This document shows, one piece after another, positions 1 to 5,053 of a stretch of 5,053 nt of DNA; the stretch's first letter is position 1, and each line of letters starts with the position of its first letter. The notes beneath the pieces are model-generated. The model searched no databases and was not told the origin of the DNA. It worked only from the letters and a program-made list of their open reading frames with translations. Source of the stretch: an uncultured Collinsella sp. Its GTDB lineage: Bacteria; Actinomycetota; Coriobacteriia; Coriobacteriales; Coriobacteriaceae. The stretch is from NCBI GenBank assembly GCA_905211615.1, contig CAJMBB010000140.1, forward strand, positions 1-5,053, written 5' to 3'. A program made the translations under genes and the position numbers.

Positions 1-728
1 TAGAACCTGCCCGGGTGCTCGGCGCACAGGTCATCGCGCATGGCGTAGACGCGGCTCATGGCCTCGGACTCAAACCATTCCAGGCGCTCCGTGCGTTTAA
101 GCCCGGCCGGTGCGTCGGAAAGCGAGACGGCCTTGCCGGCACGGATCCAGCACTTCTTGGGGCGCATGAGCTTTTTGCCCTTGGGCGTAATGTCGGACCA
201 GCCGCAGATGGCGAGCGGGTTGACGGACGCCTTGCCCATCTGGGCGATGAGCGCAAAACCGCCGTGGACTTCGGGCTTGATCTCGCGCGAGCGGATGCGC
301 GTGCCCTCGGGGAAGATCAGAACGTCCTCACCGCGCTGTAGCGCATGCTGGGCGGCGCGCAGGCACTTCATATCGGCAGTACCACGTTCCACGGGGATGC
401 CGCCAACGCGGCTAAAGGCCCAGCGTACAATCTTGCTCTTGGCGAACTCGGACTTAAAGATGGGACGAATGCGGCGGCCGCCAAAGAACAGCGCCGTCTC
501 CACGGCCAGGAGCTCGGCCATCGAGGTGTGGTTGCAGATGACTACGCTGCCGCGGCCTTCCTGGCGCTCAAACAGCAGGTCGCTGTCCTCGACCTTCCAA
601 CGCCACATGAGCTTGGAGAACGCCCAAAGGATGGCCATGACCACGACGACGGTGCCGCGGATGAGCGCTGGGAACTCTGCATAAGGAGCGTTGTAATAAT
701 CCTCGGGCGTCTGCTTAAACAGGCGCAT
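1..728 (-). CDS. plsC: 1-acyl-sn-glycerol-3-phosphate acyltransferase (PlsC/LPLAT family), reaches left window edge
   Basis: By family, this membrane-associated enzyme transfers an acyl group to the sn-2 position of lysophosphatidic acid to give phosphatidic acid, the precursor of membrane phospholipids. 242 residues are visible. A hydrophobic segment at about residues 22-42 should anchor it to the membrane. The family blocks appear in order: motif I NHTSMAE (66-72), motif II GGIPVERG (109-116), motif III FPEGTR (139-144) and a VNPLAI block (169-174). Motif I is odd: the catalytic His67 is followed at the usual distance by Glu72, not the Asp of canonical HX4D. The ATG at 728 lies 5 nt after a perfect AAAGGAGGT, which sits in the end of cmk; only 3 nt separate the two genes. 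The last visible bases are TA on the coding strand, so the next codon is either a stop or Tyr; 242 residues is a normal family length. The family is clear; lysophosphatidate as the acceptor is inferred from family and context. Confidence 0.9.
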   Translation of the reverse strand, partial: MRLFKQTPEDYYNAPYAEFPALIRGTVVVVMAILWAFSKLMWRWKVEDSDLLFERQEGRGSVVICNHTSMAELLAVETALFFGGRRIRPIFKSEFAKSKIVRWAFSRVGGIPVERGTADMKCLRAAQHALQRGEDVLIFPEGTRIRSREIKPEVHGGFALIAQMGKASVNPLAICGWSDITPKGKKLMRPKKCWIRAGKAVSLSDAPAGLKRTERLEWFESEAMSRVYAMRDDLCAEHPGRF

Positions 729-731
729 GGG

Positions 732-1418
732 CTACCTCCTTTGGTTGATGAGGTCCTCGATGATCGAGACGACCTCATCGATGGTGTGGGCAGTGGAGTC
801 GACGTGCACGGCGTCCTCGGCGGGCACGAGCGGCGCGACCTCGCGGCTGCTGTCGAGCTTATCGCGCTGCTTGAGGGCGTCGAGGGTCTCATCGACCTCG
901 GTCTCAAGCTGCTCTTCGGTGAGCGGCTGGGCGTCTTTTTGGTGGCGCTGCAGCACGCGGCGACGGGCGCGCTCGCGCGGGTCGGCGGTCAGGAAGACCT
1001 TGACCTGCGCGTTGGGGAACACGACGGTTCCGATGTCGCGACCCTCGGCGACGATATCGCGGTCCTCGGCGGCGCGGCGCTGGTGGATGAGCATGGCGGC
1101 GCGCACGCCCGGATAGGCCGAGACCTTGGACACGTTGGCGTCGACCTGCGGGGTGCGGATGGCGGCCGATGCGTCCTGGCCGTCGATGGTCAGGCGCGTG
1201 TCCTCGCCGGTGCCGTTGGTAAAGCGGATCTCGATCTGCTCGGCAAGGGCGTCGATGGCCGCCTCGTCGTCCAGGTCGATGCCGCGGTCGAGCGCGGCGA
1301 AGGTGACGGCGCGATACATGGCGCCCGTATCGAGCTTGTTAAAGCCCAGCTGGCGGGCGATCTCCTTGGCGATGGTGGACTTGCCAGAACCGGCGGGGCC
1401 GTCGATGGCGACGATCAT
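732..1418 (-). CDS. cmk: Cytidylate (CMP/dCMP) kinase
   Basis: This soluble enzyme phosphorylates CMP and dCMP with ATP, feeding CTP/dCTP pools for RNA, DNA and CDP-diacylglycerol synthesis. It is 228 residues long, usual for bacterial Cmk. Visible hallmarks are the Walker A loop GPAGSGKST (7-15), LDTGAMYR (29-36) next to the nucleotide-binding core, EGRDIGTVVFP (125-135), a lid-like basic stretch DPRERARRR (146-154), and RDKLDSSREVAPL (185-197), which holds the Asp/Arg residues that contact the CMP sugar and phosphate in the family. No expected motif is missing. The ATG at 1418 is preceded by AAAGGAAG with a 6-nt spacer and immediately starts the beta strand before the P-loop, so the start is well supported. 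A 66-bp gap separates it from rluB. Its last codons carry the plsC ribosome binding site. The assignment is very secure. Confidence 0.97.
   Translation of the reverse strand: MIVAIDGPAGSGKSTIAKEIARQLGFNKLDTGAMYRAVTFAALDRGIDLDDEAAIDALAEQIEIRFTNGTGEDTRLTIDGQDASAAIRTPQVDANVSKVSAYPGVRAAMLIHQRRAAEDRDIVAEGRDIGTVVFPNAQVKVFLTADPRERARRRVLQRHQKDAQPLTEEQLETEVDETLDALKQRDKLDSSREVAPLVPAEDAVHVDSTAHTIDEVVSIIEDLINQRR
734..742 (-). promoter_or_regulatory. Ribosome binding site of plsC inside the end of cmk
   Basis: The coding strand reads AAAGGAGGT, then AGCCC, then the plsC ATG. The same bases form the last cmk codons (Gln-Arg-Arg, CAA AGG AGG) and the T of its TAG stop. A ribosome finishing cmk therefore covers the plsC initiation region, which suggests translational coupling. 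Confidence 0.85.
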
Positions 1419-1484
1419 GCAATGCTTCCTTTCGATGGTTGACGTGCTGGTATGGTTCGCGGGCGTTGGGGGGCGGCTTGTTGC
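1419..1484. other. rluB-cmk intergenic spacer, no terminator seen
   Basis: This 66-bp spacer holds the cmk ribosome binding site at its downstream end. On the coding strand it begins C-rich (a run of six C) and carries two direct copies of AACCAT. I see no convincing stem-loop followed by a T run and no good -35/-10 pair, so read-through from rluB into cmk is the simplest reading. Confidence 0.5.
1425..1432 (-). promoter_or_regulatory. Ribosome binding site of cmk
   Basis: AAAGGAAG lies 6 nt before the cmk ATG. It is slightly weaker than the perfect AAAGGAGGT in front of scpA and plsC, and it supports the start at 1418. Confidence 0.75.
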
Positions 1485-2450
1485 CTAGCCCGTGTAGCGC
1501 TCGCGATAGGTGTTGCGCTTGGGTGCGGAGCCGTGGCTGCCGTGGTGACGCGTGCGGCTGGCGGGCGTGTCTTGGGGCTTGCTGCCGTTGCGCTTGGCGC
1601 ACGCCTGCTTGGGCGGGATGCCACCGCTTTTGAGGATCTGCACCTCGCGGTCGGTGAGCTCGCGCCACGAGCCCTTGGCCACGTTCTTGAGCTCCAGGCC
1701 GGCAAAGTTGCAGCGGTGCAGACGGATTACCGGATGGTGAATCTTGCTCAGCATGCGCTTGACCTGGTTCTTGCGTCCCTCGCGGATGATGACCTCCACG
1801 GCGGTGGTGCCGGGCTTGATGCCTTGCGGAGCCACGGCCTCGGCCTCGCGCGCGTTTATGACGCGGCAGATCGCCGGCTGGCACAGGCCGTCGTCGAGCT
1901 CGATGCCGCGACGGAGCGGCGTGAGGTCGCGGTCGGTCAGCTGCCCGTCCACGAGTGCCTGGTAGGTCTTATAGACATGCTTGCTGGGGTGCAGCAGGTC
2001 CTGCGACAGGTCGCCGTCGGTGGTAAAGAGCAAAAGGCCCGTGGTGTCGCGGTCCAGACGACCCACCGGGAAGAGCCCCGGAAAGCGGTCGCGCGGGACC
2101 AGGTCGGCCACGCAAGGGCGCTCCTGTGGATCGCTCATGGTGGTGAGGTAGCCGGTCGGCTTGTAGAGCATCAGGTACACGGCGCCCTGGTTGAGCTTGA
2201 CGGGCATGCCGTCGACCTCGATATGGTCGCGGTCAACATCGACCTTGGTGCCCAGCTCGGTCGCGACCTGGCCGTTGACGGTCACGCGGCCGGCGGTCAT
2301 CAGGTCCTCTGAGCCGCGGCGGCTCGCCACGCCCGCGCGTGCCAAAAAGCGCTGCAGGCGCATGGTGTGCGGATAGACGGGCCGGGCGTCGGCTGCGGGT
2401 ACTGCGTTGCCCATGGCGCGCGTCTCCCCCACTTCGTTAGTCCTCGTCAT
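1485..2450 (-). CDS. rluB: 23S rRNA pseudouridine synthase, RluB/RsuA family, with N-terminal extension and basic C-terminal tail
   Basis: RsuA/RluB-family enzymes convert a specific rRNA uridine to pseudouridine; for RluB this is U2605 of 23S rRNA in E. coli numbering, near the peptidyl transferase centre. With the chosen start the protein has 321 residues. It has an S4 RNA-binding domain (about 30-75, beginning MRLQRFLARAGVASRR), then the catalytic domain with GRLDRDTTGLLLFTTDG, where Asp133 of GRLD is the predicted nucleophile, and EGRKNQVKRML (224-234). From about 276 on, a Lys/Arg/His/Ser-rich tail looks disordered. I chose the ATG at 2450 because GGAGG sits 6 nt upstream; it overlaps the scpB end by 14 nt. 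ATG 2414 (309 residues, weaker GGGGGAG 9 nt away) is possible. ATG 2363 begins exactly at the S4 domain but has no ribosome binding site. Family is clear; the RluB label, as against RsuA or another paralogue, rests on the scpAB context. Confidence 0.9.
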   Translation of the reverse strand: MTRTNEVGETRAMGNAVPAADARPVYPHTMRLQRFLARAGVASRRGSEDLMTAGRVTVNGQVATELGTKVDVDRDHIEVDGMPVKLNQGAVYLMLYKPTGYLTTMSDPQERPCVADLVPRDRFPGLFPVGRLDRDTTGLLLFTTDGDLSQDLLHPSKHVYKTYQALVDGQLTDRDLTPLRRGIELDDGLCQPAICRVINAREAEAVAPQGIKPGTTAVEVIIREGRKNQVKRMLSKIHHPVIRLHRCNFAGLELKNVAKGSWRELTDREVQILKSGGIPPKQACAKRNGSKPQDTPASRTRHHGSHGSAPKRNTYRERYTG

Positions 2451-3165
2451 GCAAATCCTCCGAGGTCTCGTCGACGACCAGGGTCTCCAAGTCCTCGACT
2501 GCCTCAACGTCTTCAACATCGGTATCGAGTAGTTCGCGCTCTTCGTCCAGGTCCTCGGCCTGCTCCTCGAGCGTGGACTGAATACTGCGGCCGCTCAGGC
2601 GCTCGCGGATAAACTGACGCGACTGCTCGTCGGGGGCAAACTGCTCCAGGTCGGGCAGGTCGCGGGTGGAGCGCAGGCCGAACTTTTCCAAGAAGGCGTT
2701 GGTCGTGCCGTAAATGATGGCCTGACCGCGCTGGGGGTCACGGCCGAGCTCGCGCACCAGACCCTTGTCCACGAGCGACGCGATGACGCCGTCGGAGTTG
2801 ACGCCGCGGATGCCCTTGACCACCTCGCGCGTTACGGGCTGGTGGTATGCGATAACGGCCAGGGTTTCGAGCGCCGCCTGGGACAGCTTTTGTGTGTCCC
2901 AGCTCAACACATAGGCCTCGACCACGTCGTGGTAAGCGGGGTGCGTGAACAGGCGCCAGCCGCCGGCGACCTCGCGCAGCTGAAAGCCGCGGTTGGCCTC
3001 CTCGTACTCAACCTTGAGCTCGGCGAGCAGCGATGCGCACTCGCCGGGGGCGATATCCAGTGCGCCGGCCAGCGCGGGCGCACTCACCGGGTCGCTCGAC
3101 ACCAGCAGCAGAGCCTCGAGGGCGCCTTTGAGGCTGTTTGCCTCCAGCGTGGAAAGGGTTGACAT
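2437..3165 (-). CDS. scpB: Segregation and condensation protein B (SMC-ScpAB complex)
   Basis: ScpB binds as a dimer to the middle of the kleisin ScpA and, with SMC, forms the condensin that loads on and compacts the chromosome for segregation; it acts on the nucleoid. The 242-residue protein shows two winged-helix units, about 9-85 and about 94-165. The second contains the family-typical LSQAALETLAVIAYHQPVT (94-112), REVVKGIRGVNSDGVIASL (113-131), then an IIYGTTNAFLEKFGL block (150-164) and RDLPDL. The ATG at 3165 is the only Met in the N-terminal part, and AGGAG sits 8 nt upstream, overlapping the scpA stop. About the last 44 residues (199-242) are more than half Asp/Glu (23 by my count), an extra tail beyond the usual core of about 180-200 residues. 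The gap from scpA is 11 bp, and the 3' end overlaps the chosen rluB start. The assignment is secure; the role of the tail is unknown. Confidence 0.96.
   Translation of the reverse strand: MSTLSTLEANSLKGALEALLLVSSDPVSAPALAGALDIAPGECASLLAELKVEYEEANRGFQLREVAGGWRLFTHPAYHDVVEAYVLSWDTQKLSQAALETLAVIAYHQPVTREVVKGIRGVNSDGVIASLVDKGLVRELGRDPQRGQAIIYGTTNAFLEKFGLRSTRDLPDLEQFAPDEQSRQFIRERLSGRSIQSTLEEQAEDLDEERELLDTDVEDVEAVEDLETLVVDETSEDLHDED
2457..2461 (-). promoter_or_regulatory. Ribosome binding site of rluB within the scpB reading frame
   Basis: GGAGG followed by ATTTGC and ATG (2450) on the coding strand. It lies inside the last codons of scpB and is the main reason for choosing the 2450 start over the in-frame ATGs at 2414 and 2363. 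The overlap suggests that rluB translation depends on ribosomes finishing scpB. Confidence 0.65.
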
Positions 3166-3173
3166 GGTTGCGG

Positions 3174-3178
3174 CTCCT
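3174..3178 (-). promoter_or_regulatory. Ribosome binding site of scpB overlapping the scpA stop codon
   Basis: The coding strand reads TAGGAG, so the scpA TAG stop shares its AG with the AGGAG site, 8 nt before the scpB ATG. This close coupling fits two proteins needed in a fixed ratio in one complex. Confidence 0.75.
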
Positions 3179-3989
3179 ATTCGGTGAGCTCGGGGCCCTC
3201 GCCGGGCACGTAGGCCTCGGCCCCCTCGACTCGGTTGATGCTGATAGTTCCGAAGATCTCGTCCTGGCTCAGCGTGAGCGAGCCGCGCTTGGCAAGCTCA
3301 AGCATGGCCAGGAAGGTGACGACGAGCTGCTCGGTGGTAGCGTCGCCGTCCAGTAGCTCGCGGAAGGTGCAGGTTTGGTGCGCCATGGTAAAGCGGTCGA
3401 CCGAGGCCACAGTCAGGTCGAGCGGTACGCGATGCGGCGCCACATGCTCGGCTTCCAGCAGGAAGGTCTGGCGCTTGCCGTCCAGGTCGGCGCAGATGAC
3501 GGCCAGGCCGCGCAGGGTAATGCCGGCCAGGTAGTCGGGCATTAGGCCCAAGAACTCGGGATCGGGGCCGGCCACACGCGGATGCATGCGGCTTTCGGCC
3601 TGCATGCGCGCACCGAGAGCGGCCGCCGCGCCCTTAAACTGCTTATAGGCGATCAGGCGCTGGATCAGGACCTCGCGCAGGGCGTCGCCGTCGAGCGTGC
3701 TGAGCTCCTCGAGGTCTTCGTCGAACTCGTCATCGTCGTCATCGGCTTTGCGTGGGGCCTCCTGCGGCACCAGAGAGGCAGCCTTGATGTCCAAAAGGGT
3801 TGCCGCGACCAGCAAAAAATCGCTCGCCACGTCCAGGTCCAGTGCTTCGATGCGCTCGGCCTCGGCAAGGTATTGCTCGGCTACCTCGCTGATGGAGATG
3901 GCGCCGATATCAACTTTTTGGCGGGTTACCAGCTGCAGCAGCAGGTCGAACGGTCCGCTGTAGACCTGCGTCGACACGCGATACGACAT
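3177..3989 (-). CDS. scpA: Segregation and condensation protein A (kleisin of the SMC complex)
   Basis: ScpA is the bacterial kleisin: its N-terminal domain binds the neck of one SMC subunit, its C-terminal winged helix binds the head of the other, and the middle binds an ScpB dimer, closing the ring around DNA. The 270-residue protein opens with the family signature YSGPFDLLLQLV (10-21) followed by helices SEVAEQYLAEAERI and DFLLVAATLLDIKAASLVP. A strongly acidic linker (about 82-95) includes five consecutive Asp. The C-terminal winged helix is seen in VVTFLAMLELAKRGSLTL (223-240) and DEIFGTISI (243-251). The ATG at 3989 is preceded by a perfect AAAGGAGGT with a 5-nt spacer. Length is at the upper end of normal, partly because of the linker. 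It is the first gene after an 84-bp gap that may hold regulatory sequence, and it is coupled to scpB downstream. The assignment is secure. Confidence 0.96.
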   Translation of the reverse strand: MSYRVSTQVYSGPFDLLLQLVTRQKVDIGAISISEVAEQYLAEAERIEALDLDVASDFLLVAATLLDIKAASLVPQEAPRKADDDDDEFDEDLEELSTLDGDALREVLIQRLIAYKQFKGAAAALGARMQAESRMHPRVAGPDPEFLGLMPDYLAGITLRGLAVICADLDGKRQTFLLEAEHVAPHRVPLDLTVASVDRFTMAHQTCTFRELLDGDATTEQLVVTFLAMLELAKRGSLTLSQDEIFGTISINRVEGAEAYVPGEGPELTE

Positions 3990-4073
3990 ATTCGACCTCC
4001 TTTGACGGCGCCTTCGCGGCGCGGTTTGGGTGCATGTTACGACCGCTTTGCACGGTCGACCTGTAAGTTTACC
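3990..4073. other. Protease-scpA intergenic gap with two inverted repeats; possible regulatory region
   Basis: This is the longest gap between genes here (84 bp). Read towards scpA it holds GTAA-AC-TTAC just after the protease stop, then CGACCG-TGCAAAG-CGGTCG (4040-4058, 6-bp stem), then GCGCC-GCGAA-GGCGC (4008-4022, 5-bp stem), then the scpA ribosome binding site. No T run follows either stem, so a classical intrinsic terminator is not supported. A weak -35/-10 pair (TCGACC, then TAACAT at 4034-4039, 15-bp spacing) overlaps the first stem, but its match to consensus is poor. It could be an operator, a processing or attenuation element, or nothing. Confidence 0.4.
3995..4003 (-). promoter_or_regulatory. 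Ribosome binding site of scpA
   Basis: AAAGGAGGT with a 5-nt spacer before the ATG. It is a full match to the anti-SD end of 16S rRNA and is not overlapped by the upstream gene, unlike several other sites in this window, so scpA can initiate on its own. Confidence 0.85.
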
Positions 4074-4757
4074 TTAGATGCCGGCGATTGCGAAGTTGAG
4101 CAGCTGCTCAGCAAGCGGATACACGGTAACGTCGAAATAGCGGCCAATCACGTCGATGCCAGTCCACATGGGCAGCAGATACAGCACGATGATGAGGATG
4201 GGCATGGCGTATTGCTGCAGGCGGTAGTAATTGGCGAGGGCCTTGCCTTTGAGGAACGGGACGATGATCGACGAGCCGTCGAGCGGCGGGATCGGGATAA
4301 GGTTAAAGAACGCGAGCGACAGGTTGACCACAATAAACGTGGCGCCGAAGTTCATGATCTGCGACGCCACGGCGAAGGACATGCTAGCGTAGAGGTTGCC
4401 GTACGTTGCGTGCATGAGGGCGGCCGCGAGGCACGCGAGCGCGATGTTCGATGCAGGGCCGGCTATGCTCACCAGGACCTCGTCGCGTTTGGGGTGCTTG
4501 AGGTTGTTGAGGTAGACGGGCACGGGTTTGGCGAAGGCGAACACGGGACCGCCGGCGGCGAGCATGAGCAGCGGCAGGAGGACGGTGCCAAATGGGTCGA
4601 TATGGTTGAGAGGGTTGAGCGAGACACGACCGCGCGAACGGGCCGTCTTATCGCCGAGCGCCCAGGCTGCGGCGGCGTGCGCGCTCTCGTGGATAACGAT
4701 GCCCAGGATGACGGCGACCGCGCTGGCGAGCAGGTTCATGAAGTTGCTGCTGGACAT
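4074..4757 (-). CDS. Site-2-protease-like membrane metalloprotease, peptidase family M50
   Basis: M50 proteases are intramembrane zinc enzymes that cut substrates within or near the membrane, often to release regulators. This 227-residue protein is a compact form with no visible PDZ or CBS domain. The zinc and catalytic motif HESAH (HExxH, residues 23-27, with Glu24 as the base) lies in the first membrane segment. It is followed by the conserved block RVSLNPLNHIDPFGT (44-58) and by NLIPIPPLDGS (152-162), whose Asp160 should be the third zinc ligand. Hydrophobic segments lie near 8-30, 56-76, 94-115, 125-155 and 183-197, so a multi-pass fold is expected. The ATG at 4757 has AGGGGAG 4 nt upstream, shared with the stop of the preceding gene; the in-frame ATG at 4739 has no such site. 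The upstream gene is 9 bp away and scpA follows after 84 bp. The catalytic set looks complete. The substrate cannot be told from sequence. Confidence 0.92.
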   Translation of the reverse strand: MSSSNFMNLLASAVAVILGIVIHESAHAAAAWALGDKTARSRGRVSLNPLNHIDPFGTVLLPLLMLAAGGPVFAFAKPVPVYLNNLKHPKRDEVLVSIAGPASNIALACLAAALMHATYGNLYASMSFAVASQIMNFGATFIVVNLSLAFFNLIPIPPLDGSSIIVPFLKGKALANYYRLQQYAMPILIIVLYLLPMWTGIDVIGRYFDVTVYPLAEQLLNFAIAGI

Positions 4758-4761
4758 GGCG

Positions 4762-4768
4762 CTCCCCT
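4762..4768 (-). promoter_or_regulatory. Ribosome binding site of the M50 protease overlapping the upstream stop codon
   Basis: The coding strand reads TAGGGGAG: the TAG stop of the small membrane protein shares its AG with the AGGGGAG site. A short 4-nt spacer leads to the protease ATG. This supports the 4757 start and coupling of the two genes. Confidence 0.65.
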
Positions 4769-5053
4769 AGCGGACGCGGCGCGAAGCGCGCGTGAGCAGG
4801 TAGTCGGCCACAAACAGGATGACGGCGACGATGGCGTAATCCAAGCGGAACACACCGCCAAAGGGCGACGTGATGACGCCGTAGCCGGCGATGGCGCTCG
4901 GCAGTGCGCGCGAAAGCTCAACGACAAAGCCCACGATCTGCAGCTTGGCGGTCAGGCCGCTAAAGCACAGCAGCACGGTCATCGCACTCATAAAAATGCC
5001 GCAGATGCGACAGGCGATGGCGATGACGCTCATCGCCACGGCAGTGGCCTTAC
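4767..5053 (-). CDS. Small membrane protein of unknown function, runs off right window edge
   Basis: I do not recognise this gene. The frame is open to the right edge, so the true start may lie outside. In-window candidates are GTG at 5039 (90 residues, only a weak AAGG upstream) and ATG at 5033. Numbering from the GTG, hydrophobic stretches lie at about 12-28 and 67-83. Between them is a milder hydrophobic or amphipathic region (about 34-57) with Gly and Pro, giving two or three membrane passes. The C-terminal end is strongly basic (TRASRRVR), which by the positive-inside rule should be cytoplasmic. No catalytic or metal-binding motif is visible. Its TAG stop overlaps the ribosome binding site of the M50 protease 9 bp on, so the two are probably made together; a functional link to the protease, as partner or substrate, is only a guess. 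Its base composition matches its neighbours and the frame ends at a coupled junction, so I take it as a real gene. Confidence 0.65.
   Translation of the reverse strand, partial: KATAVAMSVIAIACRICGIFMSAMTVLLCFSGLTAKLQIVGFVVELSRALPSAIAGYGVITSPFGGVFRLDYAIVAVILFVADYLLTRASRRVR

Noticed and set aside
345..1442. Long plus-strand open frame (365 codons) opposite plsC and cmk
   Set aside because: It runs antisense to two genes with full catalytic motifs. Its translation is a repetitive mix of Ala, Gly, Leu, Asp and Val with no recognisable domain, as expected of a shadow frame in GC-rich DNA.
1439..1488. Terminator or promoter between rluB and cmk
   Set aside because: No stable stem with a T run and no -35/-10 pair with acceptable match and spacing could be found on the coding strand.
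1452..2312. Long plus-strand open frame (286 codons) opposite rluB
   Set aside because: It is antisense to the S4 and catalytic domains of the pseudouridine synthase. It has no recognisable domain and is explained by codon bias on the other strand.
4008..4022. Possible intrinsic terminator after the M50 protease
   Set aside because: The stem is only 5 bp and no T run follows it in the direction of transcription; the scpA ribosome binding site comes next. Listed only as an inverted repeat.
4097..4110. Perfect 14-bp palindrome TGAGCAGCTGCTCA
   Set aside because: It lies inside the protease gene and encodes ordinary codons (Glu-Gln-Leu-Leu) near the C-terminus. One copy in coding DNA with no second element nearby is most simply coincidence.
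1..5053. Mobile element, CRISPR array, phage or defence system
   Set aside because: No transposase or integrase, no terminal inverted or spaced direct repeats, and no gene with defence-type domains. All recognised genes are core functions with even composition and compact spacing.

Overview
This is a GC-rich stretch with every convincing gene on the minus strand. It reads as a chromosomal housekeeping operon, not a mobile or accessory region. High GC, strong AAAGGAGGT-type ribosome binding sites, ScpA/ScpB condensin subunits rather than MukEF, and the order scpA-scpB-rluB-cmk-plsC point to a high-GC Gram-positive. An actinobacterium of the Coriobacteriia (Collinsella-like) is my best guess from general recognition; no search was done. 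I see no rRNA, tRNA, CRISPR array, insertion sequence, attachment site or origin.

Layout in the direction of transcription (right to left): a small membrane protein of unknown function that runs off the right edge; a compact M50 site-2-type membrane metalloprotease; an 84-bp gap with two small inverted repeats; scpA; scpB; rluB; a 66-bp gap; cmk; and plsC, which reaches the left edge. Most junctions are very tight. Four of the five downstream genes in close pairs have their Shine-Dalgarno (SD) sequence built into the end or stop codon of the gene before. This suggests one or two polycistronic transcripts with translational coupling.

Roles: ScpA and ScpB are the kleisin and winged-helix subunits that work with SMC in chromosome compaction and segregation. 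RluB makes a pseudouridine in 23S rRNA. Cmk phosphorylates CMP/dCMP for nucleic acid and CDP-lipid precursors. PlsC makes phosphatidic acid, which CTP then activates to CDP-diacylglycerol, so Cmk and PlsC serve linked supply lines. The M50 protease and its small membrane neighbour have no assigned substrate or role.

I did not find a new biological system. The points most worth checking are a glutamate in place of the usual aspartate in the PlsC HX4D motif, a very acidic ScpB tail with an acidic ScpA linker, the start site and basic tail of RluB, and the inverted repeats in front of scpA.
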